Source of the DNA: Monocercomonoides exilis | Lineage: Eukaryota; Preaxostyla; Oxymonadida; Polymastigidae | Assembly (NCBI GenBank): GCA_001643675.2 | Contig: LSRY02000017.1 | Coordinates: 806,001 to 870,000, forward strand | DNA length: 64,000 nucleotides | Reading direction: 5' to 3' | Shown here: one piece after another, positions 24,649 through 35,545 of the stretch | Position numbering within the stretch: the first letter of the stretch is position 1 | Layout: each line of letters opens with the position of its first letter | Program-made: the position numbers and the translations under genes | The notes under the pieces: generated by a model | The model's input: the letters and a program-made list of their open reading frames with translations, nothing else | What the model was told of the DNA's origin: nothing | Databases searched by the model: none

Positions 24649-26294
24649 GTCAATAATTCTCCTTTTGAGCGAACTCCGCTTGGATCTGGAATCCTTTGAT
24701 TCATTTTCTTCGCTATTGAACACACAACTTATTTCATTTCCGTACATAAAATCATCATCTATCTTTTTTCTTCTTTGCCTCATTATCTTTTTCTTCACAC
24801 AAAGTGGTTCATTAATCACTTTCTGTTCTTCTTTTTCAACTTCTTTGAAAACAGAACAGTTTTCTTTAATTTTTTCTTGTATCCTCATTTCAGTTCCATG
24901 CATTTCATCACATTTCTCCTTCATTTGGCGATTTTCTTTTGGAGAAAATTCTTTGAATAAGCTTTTCTTCATGTTTTGAGAGGACAAATTTGATGACGTC
25001 GATTTTTCTGAAGATAATGGAGCATCACGCACTCGATGCAACACAGGTGCAGCAGCCACAGGATATACACCTGCATTTAGGAAGGCTGTTTTCACAACGG
25101 AAGGAGATGTAGCTGCTGACAAAGCTTCCGGCAAAACGTCTGCCAAGGCTTTTCTGAACGAAGAAGTTGAGAAATTTACTGGTCTCACGAAAGAGTTTTG
25201 TAGCACTTGTTTCAATCTAGCAAAAACACAATTGTCACAGGGCTGGAGGAGGTGTGTCATATTTGGGGGAAAATATTCGATGATCACATTGTTCTGTTCT
25301 GCAAACTTTTTGACTACTGAATTATGGTGCGTTCGATGGTTATCCAAAACGATTAGTGCTTTCTTTGATGTTGATGATTTTCGTTTTTCAGCTATCACAG
25401 GAATCCACTCCTTTATCATTATTTGTTGAAATATTTCCGTTGAAATCCATCCGGATGTGGATCCTAAATAATTCACGTTGAACGAAGATAGAAATGAAAA
25501 TACAGAAGGTTTCTTTTTTCGTGGATATATTAAAAAGAATGGCAGATGTGACCCATCTGCACAAATGCAAACACAAATTGTTGCATTTTCAGTTTTCGGC
25601 AAAGATGATGGAGCAGGAGGTGATTGATTTTTTAAACAAATGACAAGTTTTGTGGTTCCATCACCAACTCGGATGGAAGATTCGTCGAAATTGTAGATAT
25701 CTGTCGAATTAATTTCATTTGCTGTGATTATGGCAGACAACTTTTCGAACCACACACGTATTGTTTCTGGGGATTGCGCACAAATCTTTGCTATTTCCAT
25801 TGGCCTTGATATAGAAGCTTTCAAAATGGAGCTTCTTTTAATAAGATCATATGAATATTTTGAATTAACTTTCTTTTTTTCTTCTTCGTTCTCTGCTTCA
25901 GAATCGATCACTTCTTGAATCTAAATAATCAAAATAATTAATTAATAAAATAGAAAAGTCTGTAAACCATCGATTGTATGTCCTTTAGTCGAATAATTTT
26001 TTGTTCAGACAATAAAGCTATTGTTTGATTCTCCACCTTTTCAAGTTGATTTTTGGTTATTATTGTTGGCCGTCCAGCTTTTCCGACTTCACGCTTTGCT
26101 TTGATAGCAGCTATCCCTCTTGCCCATGCTCCGTTGGATATTGCATGTGACCCCACGGCAACCTTCCACGATAAAGGATATTTCTTCTTTATTTCGAAAA
26201 CTTTCAGCGAAGGTGATGAAAATTGACGATATTCGGAAGTTGCTAATAGTCGATGAAGAGAATTTGAAGATAATTTTTCTGATGATTCCATCAT
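24616..26294 (-). CDS. DDE_1-family transposase
   Basis: The two-exon model joins 26294-25968 to 25920-24616 across a 47-nt GT-AG intron and gives 543 codons, ending in TGA. The N-terminal exon has helix-turn-helix character (HAISNGAWARGIAAIKAKRE, then GRPTIITKNQLEKVENQTIA), typical of CENP-B/pogo-type DNA binding. The catalytic core shows three acidic motifs of the DDE_1 superfamily: IYNFDESSIRVGDG, ALIVLDNHRTHHNS and FPPNMTHLLQPCDNCVF. The C-terminal tail is Lys/Ser-rich with basic clusters, a plausible nuclear signal. Known members cut and paste at TA sites. The start was chosen as the first ATG (MMESSEKLSS) after an acceptor-like TTTTTTCAG. No internal stop is seen, so the copy could be active. 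Its last 33 bases lie within the left inverted arm. Confidence 0.85.
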
Positions 26295-26610
26295 TATGTT
26301 TTTGATCAAAAATTGAATTGATCGTATTGCAAAGTCTGAAAAAAATGGAAAGCTAAATATTTGACAATTTTTTTGTATAAATCCATCTTTCAAATTAATA
26401 TCAGGTTTTTTCTTAATATTATTGTTATTCTTTTTCGTGGTTTTTGATTTTTCTTCAGACGAATTCTTAACTCAAAGCATACATCTGTAACAAAAAATAT
26501 TGAAACAGAATCTCAAATATTACAGGAACAAGGCATTAACGAATATTAAATTTCATTTTCAAATCGAACAAACGTGTATTTTCTTTTTTGAAACGGTTTT
26601 GAAAAACACA

Positions 26611-26653
26611 AACTACCGGCTTTTCCACAAACTCCCGCATTTTCCACCAAGGG
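26611..26653 (-). repeat. right terminal inverted repeat of the DDE_1 transposon
   Basis: Inverted partner of 24326-24368; it keeps AACTACCGG and CCACCAAGGG and is followed by TA. Confidence 0.9.
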
Positions 26654-27003
26654 TATCACAGTCAATTTGAAACACAAAAGAATACAAATACTTTAGGTAC
26701 AAAAACAAACTTGACTGTTTATCCTTTGTTTTCCACCCACTCTCCCCTATCTGATATAACTCTTGTCCTAACTCAAAAAGATCAAATTCAACAGAGAAAA
26801 AAGGCAGACACAGTGATGAAACATCACTTCACACCCTCAGCTATTCTCCTTTCCTAAAATCAAATCCAAAAATCATTGAAACTCTTCACAACACCCATCA
26901 AAAAATGAATCTCTATTTAGACATATATAAATAAATTTCGGGACTATTACAAAGTGAAAATAGTGACATTATTGGGACAGAAACAGTAAGAAAACAATCG
27001 GAT

Positions 27004-27140
27004 TCTAACTGTTGTGCACCTGGGAGGCTGTTCGTCGTATCCAGGTCCGGATAAAGCAGCCCGAAGGCTGCAATATCAAATACGAACAGTCATGTCCAGC
27101 ACCCTTCCGATAGAGTGCCAGCTAAGCATACACAACAACT
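27004..27140. ncRNA. GC-rich structured island, candidate non-coding RNA
   Basis: This is an isolated GC-rich stretch in very AT-rich surroundings. As plus-strand RNA it can form a CUGUUCGUcGUAU / AUACGAACAG helix enclosing GCAGCC-CGAA-GGCUGC. The internal segment CCAGGTCCGGATAAAGCAGCC is reminiscent of the conserved helix-8 region of SRP RNA, but GGAA-loop geometry is not preserved. TATA-like ATATATAAATAAAT lies near 26923. It sits between the DDE_1 element and the 3' end of the USP-transposase, so it could instead be the end of that element. Strand and identity are uncertain. Confidence 0.35.
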
Positions 27141-27146
27141 AGTTTC

Positions 27147-29860
27147 TTAAAAAGGGACACCATTAATACAATTTTGAGATTCATTAATAGAAGAAGAGTC
27201 AAGAAGAAGTTCAAATCTCCTTGAAAGAAGATCTTGAGAAGATTGAGAAAGAAGAGAAGAGTTAGATGATGTAATATCAGAGTGAAATGACTTTCTTGAA
27301 CGTTGAACTTTTTCTTTCATTGTTGAAGATTCGAGGGCAATTAGAGAGCGTTGAGGGAGATATCCAACAGCAGATGCGCAGACAACTGAGCCCTTGCGCT
27401 CAAAGTATAAATAGTCCTTCATGTGAGGGAGTGACAGTGATGGCCATGAAATTTGCTGAGATGGTACATATTCTTCAAAGTACCTCTCATAAACACACTC
27501 CTTGATAGATGTTGACGATCGAAAGTTGTTTGATGAGGATGATTCAAAAATTTTCAATTGCGAAGATGATGAAACAGATGTTGAAACATTCATATTGTTT
27601 TCGAAGAAGTTGATTAAGTCATGAAGTGTAGTGATGTGTTCAGTAGAAAGATTGTTGTCGATTGCATTAACTAATGCACCAAATTCACTATCACAAATAT
27701 TTTTTCCATGATGCTCAGCGAAGAAATTGAGTTGTGTTTTTTTCTTTTTGAGAAGTTTCGTTTGTTTGGAGAGGATGAAGTGAAAAAGGAAGCGATTTCG
27801 GTTGTGTGGACCTGAAACGTAGAAGAACTTGAAAGTGTGAGTGTCTGAGAAGAAGTGTCTTTTGATCACAGATTCCAGACACTCAATAACAAATCTGTGA
27901 TCATTTGAGAGGCAGTCGGAGAAGAAGTTGAAAGTTCTTTTTATTTGTTGATTTTTTTTTTTTAAGAAGTGAAATGACAGTAAACTGAGAAACCTGTTGA
28001 TAATTGAAGAATTCTTGTTGAAGTTGGTTCTTTCTGATGGGGAGTTTCCATTTCTCTTTGAAGTCGAAACCGAAGACTGCTTCTCCCTCTTTCAGATTAT
28101 TAACTGTTGATTGATTATGTTTTCGTTGCATTTCTGCAACAAGACGATGTTGACGAAGTAATTAAAGTGTATGAAACTCGGCAGAAGAAAGTCCATTTTT
28201 GTTTTGATAAGATTTCAATTTATTTTCTAAATCGCTCAGCTTTTCGCACATTTCACAAAGGTCAGTTTGTCTTTTTGCTTTAGAGAAGTTGGTTGTGAGT
28301 TTGTAGAAGTGAGATAATGAAACTTTGATGTTTGTTTCATCTGTAAACTCTTTCCATAATTTCGTCTTGGGCTTGAAGATTAATCTCTTTTCGTTAAGAG
28401 AAAAGATGCCCGTTTTCTTTCGTTTTTCTTTCAGTGCTTCCAATCCATAGTCAGTTGTTATTGATGAAGAAAGATGTGGAATGGAAGAAGTATGATGCGG
28501 TGGAGTGATAAACGATGATGATGAAGTTGTATCTGTGTTTTTGTTGTTGATATTTAAAGATTGAGAAGAGGAGGAAGAAATAGAGGAACCTCCAAATTGA
28601 ATAGTTGGATGCGTAGATAGTGAGTTATCTTTAATGTAAAATGATAGCGAAGGAGTGTACCCCTGGGTGTAAAGATCTTTCCAGGACTTAGCCCAATTGT
28701 CACTATCAAATTCATTAATATCATCATCGTTACAGGTGATCCACATCTTTCTAATTCCTTTCTTTCTTTCCACAACAGCAATGTAATGACCATTACTGTT
28801 ATCAAACTGTTTGTGAAGAACTTGACCAATGAAATGATAGAACGTTGTTTCTTTGTTGTGTTTGTGAAATGTTGAATCTTTTTCATTTGCAAATCCTTTG
28901 CAAAATGAACGTTTGTTCGACATGTCAGTCTCGATTAATAGTGTTCTTGAAGGAGCAGAACTAGCAAGATCAGTACATTCATGGGAGAGGGCTAGTACCT
29001 CTGGAAATGAAATCATTTCCTCCCACCTAGCAGTGCAGCATTTTTCTTTGCTCTCTTCACAATACACACTATTTTTTCTGTCTAGTATTTCAGTTGAAAA
29101 CAAAGAAGATAAACCATTGTGAGTTGATGAAGAATTGATGATTATGCTATTGTCGATGTTGTCGATATGTGATGTGAGTTATTGACATTTTAAACATTTG
29201 AAATGAGAAATCAAAACAGGACAAAAGCAATCTTTCTTTATCAATCCATCTTTTTCAAAAAGTTTGTAAAGATTATCTAATGCTTCTGACACATTCTGCT
29301 GCTGCTTGCTTCCGTATCTGCAAAATTTTTCCCACATGCTTACAATTGATGGGATCCATGAATGCACTTTTTTTCCATCTTTGAGGATTTGATTGCAAAT
29401 ACTCATCATTTGATATGATAATGTTTGTTTTGAGCGTGTTTTAGAAATGATTGATGGTTTTTGTGAAGTGATTGAAGAAAAACACTGAAGCAGAGATGCA
29501 AGATAACATGTGTTACCAAGATTTGCCAACCCTTTTACTGTTTTTGATGGAGTATTTGATATGGGTTTTAAAACATCAACTGTTGACTGGGATGAAGAAG
29601 AAATAAATGAATCAATATTTGTTGAATAATCTCTTGAAATGGGATGTGAATTTTTTGATTGTGTTGAAGTGTTGTTCTTTTTTGTGAATAATGAGAAAAG
29701 ATTTTGGTACGCATAAAAAGGAATAAGAGTGGGTGAAGTTACATATTCCATTAGTTGACCACTGATCCACATATTTTCGTTGCTGAAGGATGATGAAACT
29801 TTGTCTGTTGGAGGAGTATTTATTGTTTCTTTATTTTTGTTTCTAATTGATGATGAAGAT
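27147..29860 (-). pseudogene. USP protease domain fused to DDE transposase (best copy)
   Basis: On the minus strand one frame (29940-27901) carries a USP domain. The Cys box is LANLGNTCYLASLLQCF, with the catalytic Cys codon at 29506-29508. CLKC follows near 29182. The His box NGHYIAVVERKKG, then WITCNDDDI, is near 28730-28800. After a Ser-rich linker come SLNEKRL, AKRQTDLCEMCEKL (a possible zinc knuckle) and the transposase motif FGFDFKEKWKLPIRK near 28045-28075. The frame slips at a run of twelve T (plus strand, about 27952-27963) and continues as SDCLSNDHRFVIECL, SGPHNRNRFLFHF, FFAEHHGKNICDSEFG and a C-terminus ending at TAA (27147). In-frame TAA codons occur at 29179 and 28162. The second acidic residue (CDNGPH in the 13.4-kb copy) is not conserved here. 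The 5' end is cut by the inverted arm at 29861. The protease triad looks intact. Confidence 0.7.
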
Positions 29861-31236
29861 GATTCATGTTCAGAGGACGAAAAAAACTGATAAATAATAA
29901 CTGTTTTTTTCAATTTTAAAAATGAAACGTAAAAGTTCAATTTTTTCTGAGATTTGTTCTTTTATCAATCTTAACATTTCAAGCATTTTTTATCAGTAGA
30001 ATGAAATAATTAATATGTTATATCTGTTCGTTTTCTCTTTTTATAAACTCAAAAATTTAAAGAACGTAATCCAAAAGGAATTATAAAAGATTGTTGTTCC
30101 AGAATGAAGAAAGAAATTGACGTTACAGAATGTTTTTAACTACCGGGTTTTCCACGACCTCCCGGGTTTTCCACCAAGGGTTCCATGTATGTGTTGATAT
30201 TATTATGCTTTTTATTGAATCTTTTATTGTTCATATGAATTGATATTTATTTGACTGTCGGGAAATGTTTTAATGATGATATAGTAAAAATATATTCCTT
30301 TGAAAGTGATGCGACAAGAAAAGAAATATATATGTTGTTTTCTATTTTTATGATGATTAATACAATGAAGTGCTAATGTTATTTGTGTGTTATTTTGTTT
30401 TATGATTGTTATCGAATTAGCAATGAATTTATTTTTATGTTTCTCTCATTACTGAATATTCATCAACCATTGTTGTTACTCAACAATGAATATATTGATA
30501 TCAAAACAGTTATTTATTGAATAGAACAATAATAATAAACAAGTTCGTTCAAAAACAAAACATTTTTGAATGTTTAATTTTTCAAAGAAATTTTTCTCAT
30601 TTGAAATGAAAATTCAATGAAAAATAAAAAAAATATATTTTCACCTATATTTAAATAATAAATAATAAAAAACCAATTTCGGATGACATGTTTGCATTAA
30701 TAAAGCAATAATATTCACAAATTAAATGAAACAAAAATAAAAAATTTTGAAAAATTTTTGAAATTTTTGATCATAAAAAATACAAATTATTATTAATGGC
30801 GCCATTAAGAATACCATGATCTATTTTGCTCAATGTAAATAAATAACAATAATAAACATGTTTGATGCTTTTTTTGAAAATCTGTTAGTGGAAAAAGTTG
30901 GTAATAATTTGTTTTTTAACATATTTTTTATTTGGGATGAAGTGTTGTGTGAAATGAATTGTTTCCCATGCACTGTCTTCGAAGATTTTTCTTATTATTC
31001 TACAGTTATTCTATATATTTAATATGTGAAAACGTTTGACATATAACGACAAAGCTGTATAAAAGGTTTGGAACAAATCGTTGTTATTTTTCATTAATAA
31101 AAGAATTTTGACCTATTTGTTTAGAAACTGGTAATTTTGTTTGGCACATAGACAATTTTTGATGAAACAAACAGAAAGACTATTCAATGTGACTTTGATA
31201 ACTGTTGTTCATTTTTGACAAAGTTGATTTTTATTA
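29861..31236 (-). repeat. right arm of the 1.38-kb inverted repeat
   Basis: Reverse complement of 23270-24648. It includes a copy of the DDE_1 terminal repeat at 30138-30180 and of the 3' end of that transposon. At its inner edge it is joined directly to the USP-transposase frame. Confidence 0.95.
30138..30180 (-). repeat. third copy of the DDE_1 terminal repeat
   Basis: Same 43-bp sequence as 24326-24368 in reverse orientation, carried within the right arm without its own transposase core. Confidence 0.9.
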
Positions 31237-32623
31237 TTAATTTGCAATACATTATTAAAATGCATGTTTTTTGTTTTGAATAAAATATTGAACTATCAAC
31301 TATGAACTTGCTCTTATTTTTACCAGCAAACATTCTTTAGAGGGATTTGCATGTTGATTGCAACGACCATTTTGTTTGTGTCTTCAATGGTAATCCAAAG
31401 AGCATTGACTGTCTGAACAACATAGGCTGATAAATCAGTGAGAATATTAATGTTTCCTGTATATTTGGACCCATTCAATCAATTAAAATAATCTCCACAT
31501 TAAATGTTATGAAAGAGAAATTTTTCATTTAATGCGGTTTGTTATTTTTATATTTTATTGATGATTTTGCTTTTATCTCATTTCTTGTTTATCAAATTGA
31601 TTTTTTCATGTCATTGTTTCAATAGATATAACCAATAAATTTCAAAATACAAGAAAATTCCGCATCTTATTATTTTTACTATCAGTTTTAATTGAGAAGG
31701 ATGTGCAATGTATCTTTTCTATGTGCTCTTTCCAGCATTTCTGTTGCCATTGGAAATAGAGCAGATAAAAAAGACTGAACTGGGAACCAAATACACCGCC
31801 TTTTCTGCTACCACTGTTATCCCTGTGATACAGCTGACTGTTCATCCCCAATGCAGCCAGACTTCCTCTTTTCACGAACCACTAAACACTTCTTCTCTTC
31901 GTCATCAATGCCTTCTTCTTCTTCTTCCTTCTCAAATCTGTCATCCACAAACTGCTTTGTTGTTTCAATTATGGAAAAAGTCAAGTGCACATCGCAAAAA
32001 GCAGGAATTATCTCCTCTTTCCAATAAAAGTTCTCCTCTTTTAACCGTCACTCCATATCTTCTGTGAATAACACTTTGTTCAAACATCGCAGATCTCCTT
32101 CTCCTCCTCACTTCATACTCACTTTGCCTCAAAAAATGATTTCAGCTTCCACCAAATGCTCTCTTTCCTCAAATATCCTCAACAAATAGTACATCTTTTT
32201 TGTGTAACATCACAAGCACAAATAGAGCTGCCACGAGCAATCAATATGTGGATTCTGACAGATCTTCTTCTTTCTTCAAGTTCATCACAACACTCTTCTT
32301 CTTTGATTTCCTCCTCCTACAAAATGGACATCAATGAACAGATCGCTCTATTTTGCCCATCGCATTCAATTTCTGTAACGTCTGTAACCCGTTTCACAAT
32401 CAAAAAAGTTGTTTCTTTCTAACTTTTTACTCAATTTGTACCACCACTGCTGGGCATTTCAAAAACAGGTATTTATTAACAAAAATACAACAGACAGAAA
32501 AATGGAGTCTTTTGCATCATTTTTCTTCTATAACTTACAGCAGCGTCGAATGATGAGTTTTAGAAATTATTGTTTTCATATGAGAAATCCATTAATGACG
32601 AAGAGGTTAGATAATGAAAGATA
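31237..32623. other. AT-rich, no gene recognised
   Basis: Plus-strand frames at 31708-32067 and 32156-32422 are Ser/Leu-rich with codon use like the decayed genes nearby. They could be upstream remains of the following gene but show no domain. Confidence 0.4.
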
Positions 32624-32645
32624 ATGTCAGAGAAGGAGAGAGAAA

Positions 32646-35545
32646 GTGAAAAAGAAGGAAAAGAAGTTGAGAAGACTAAAGATGAAGACAAAGAGATGTT
32701 TACGAAGCAATGCAGATAAAATACCATTTTCTTCTTCTATTTCTATATCTATTTCTGCTTTATCTTCTTCTCCTTCTCTTTTTTATTGTTCTTTCTCATT
32801 CACTGGAACGGGTTCAGATACTTGCAGTTATATAGATACAGAATTTGACTCAGAACTGTCTTTTTATGATTCAATTGAGCGGACAACGTCTTATGAAGAT
32901 AGAACAGAAGGAAACGGTTATGAAAATGAAGACGGTGAAAATGGCGAAGAAGGAAATGAAAAAGAAGATGATTGTTTTATCTCAACTTCTTCTTCTTCTT
33001 CTTTTGATTCTTCAACATCATCATCAAAAACAGCAGCATACAAATTCCACAAGAAAGAAAGGTAAATAACGATTCATCTTCATCTTCCTCTTCATCCGAA
33101 CAGTCAAAAGTTATCTCTTTCTTCACAAGAAAGAGCCGAAAAAGAAGAAATTGACGAAAACATCGAAGACTTCAAAAGAAAACATGCGCCGCGTCTGCCG
33201 CTTCCTGTGATCCTTCCGCCACAAGAAGCAACTCTTCAGAATCCGTCTTATGTGCTTCGAAGACAAAGACAGAGAAAAAACAATCAAAATTCAACACAAA
33301 CCTTTTTGACACATTCAATTGCTGGTATTGGCACAGGAACAGTCACATCTCCTTCTTCATTGCCCAATGAATCTTTTCTTGTTCTTCCTCAATCATCTCC
33401 TTCACCCTCTCCTTCATCTTCCTCTTCCTCCTCTTCATCTTCATCTTCCTCGTCTTCTCCAGCAGTCACTGACCTCTCTCTCCACCCCAAGCCGCCTCAT
33501 CGTTCTGAAATTGCTATGGCTCGCTGCAAAAGAGCAATGCATCCTCTCCTCCTCCGACGCTATCTCAACCGCTGTGCGCAAGTGGCTGCTGTTTCTGGTG
33601 CCTCACGTTCTTCTTCTTCTTCCTCCTCCTCCTCCTCCTCTTCCTCTTCCTCTTCCTCCTCTTTCTCTACCTCCTTTTCTTCTTTCTTGTTGCTTCGTTC
33701 TTCTAGAAACAGATTTCCGACAAGCAAAGAGCAGGAGATGAGGAGGATGAAGCAATCGTTCGGAAGTAGAAGGAGAAGACAATATTTTGTTCTCGCACAA
33801 GATGTGTTTGATAAGCTGCAGCTGTTTGCAGAGTTTCGGATGGTGAAGCGGTATACGAAGAATCTTGAGAAAAGGAAGAAGTCGAAGGCAATGCAGATGA
33901 AGGAAAAGATGAAAATCAAAAAGTGATTTTGGAGGATTCAATGAACAACCCCAATGCGGTTGTTTGAAAAGCAAATATAATCAAACTGAAGCAGAAAAGA
34001 TTACAAATACAAAAGAGTCTGTTCAAAACAACAAAAAAGGCAATACGAACAATGATGAGCCAAAACCAGAGCCTCTTTCATCTCAAGCACAACAAAAACA
34101 GCAGCAACAGAACATAACAACAATTAACTCTCCAACGCCATCACTTTCTCCGCAACCTAAACAATATACTTCAGGAAGAGGAGCCTTTGCAAAGATACAC
34201 TTTACGCGAGGGAAGCGAATGGACGGCGGATGGAGAGGAGTCGGAGGGAGAGCGTTGATTGCGTACAGCCAAGAGATGGAGATGGGAAGAGGAGCTGTTG
34301 GTGCACCGACAACTCCGCTATCACCTGTTGTTGTTGGAGAAGGAGGAGAAGTGGTGACGTTGGCTGTGATGGGAATGAAGAATTTGAACAAAGAAGTGAC
34401 AAGGGCGATGCAAGATGAGTTTCAGAATGAGAAATTGAAAGTGGACGATGAAGAGGCGAAAATCACGTTGATTTCATTGGAATTTGATGACCAGAGAGAA
34501 AAACTGCTTCGGCTGATGAAACAACAGGAAATTCAGAAGAAGAAAGAGAAGGAAGAGCGGGAGTGCAGGAAAATGGAGAAAATGGTGAAGAAGATATAGG
34601 AAAAGGACAAGAATCCGTTTGGCAGCATCCAAGGAATACTACAACCACACCTTGAGACCGGCACTCCGATTAACCAGAAAGAGAACAAAATGGCAAGCGA
34701 GGCGCAGCAAGAGGCGAAAGAAAGCCAAACGCCAATTTTGACAAGAGAGCGGAAATTGGACTGCATGCTGAATGATTTAGCGAATTCTGACTTAGAAGGT
34801 TTGAGCGATGAACTGGATGTGCCTTGCCGTTATGTACGTATCAAAAGCGAGGAAAATGGGTAATTTGTGTGGAATATACGGAAAATGCCTGTTTATGCAG
34901 CAGTCAACGCGAGGCAGACAAGAACGCGGTTGGATCTGATGAGTGCGCTAATGAGCGGTTTGAGACAGAGCAGGGCGGAGCTGCGATAAGGAAAGTGGGA
35001 TGAAGTGGCGGGGCTGGTGGCCGTGCAAAGAGGAAACAGAAGTGGCACACAAAAAGGGAAGAAAAGGAACAGGGAAAGGATCACAGCTGCTGTTTCAGAT
35101 GGAGAAAGGGATAAGAACATTCAGATAGAACAGTGTGCCTGGGAAAAGAGATGAGCTGTCGTTCTCAAAATTGATATCTTTCTCCGCTTTGCTGAATTCA
35201 GTGGCGATGGATCTGATGCAAAAATACCCCGCCCTCAATTCGGTTGCGCCTTTTAATTCAGCTGCTGATCTTGCTGTAAAAACGAATATTACTCTTCATC
35301 CTCTTTCTCATTGAACTTCATCACTTATTAATTCGTCCATGTTTTTGAGCATCCAACAACCATTTACTCCTTCTCATTCATTCCCTTCTTCTTCTTCTTC
35401 TTCTTCCCAGCCTCAACGTGTTCCACAATCTTAACTCTTGCTGATTGATAACGCTCACAGAACGGCCAATAATATAGAACTTATAGACTTCTCAGAAAAC
35501 TTCGATGATGCGCTGACAAATTACTCTGAGAGCAAACATGTGTGA
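32646..35545 (+). pseudogene. unrecognised Ser/Lys-rich protein gene, fragmented
   Basis: A good two-exon model joins ...33061 to 33104... across a 42-nt GTAAAT...CAG intron in phase and runs to TGA at 33927. The protein has poly-Ser blocks, then a basic helical region (RRRRQYFVLAQDVFDKLQLF near 33770). A second frame (33928-35154) continues the protein: coiled coil REKLLRLMKQQEIQKKKEKE, then LDLMSALMSGLRQSRAELR and GKWDEVAGLVAV. It is crossed by TAG (34597) and TAA (34861, 34987). A third frame (35155-35545) adds FSKLISFSALLNSVAMDLM. The frame changes and stops suggest decay, though sequencing slips or unrecognised introns could explain some. I recognise no domain. Confidence 0.5.

Larger units (their letters stand above)
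24326..26653 (-). mobile_element. DDE_1 (pogo/Tigger-type) DNA transposon, 2.3 kb
   Basis: Terminal inverted repeats of 43 bp begin CCCTTGGTGGAAAA at 24326 and end at 26653 as the complement (CCACCAAGGG). Each holds two copies of a GTGGAAAA-type motif, a likely transposase binding site. TA follows the right end. The left flank is AA, so the TA target duplication expected for this superfamily is not intact there. The element encodes one transposase on the minus strand. A third copy of the terminal repeat, at 30138-30180, belongs to the inverted arm. Confidence 0.85.

Noticed and set aside
28162-29181. Glutamine reading of TAA taken as proof of a variant code
   Set aside because: The element is a transposon copy with a frameshift and a cut 5' end, so nonsense mutation is equally likely; kept only as part of the code question.
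33560-33974. Minus-strand Glu-rich frames
   Set aside because: Complement of the poly-Ser coding tract of the plus-strand gene.
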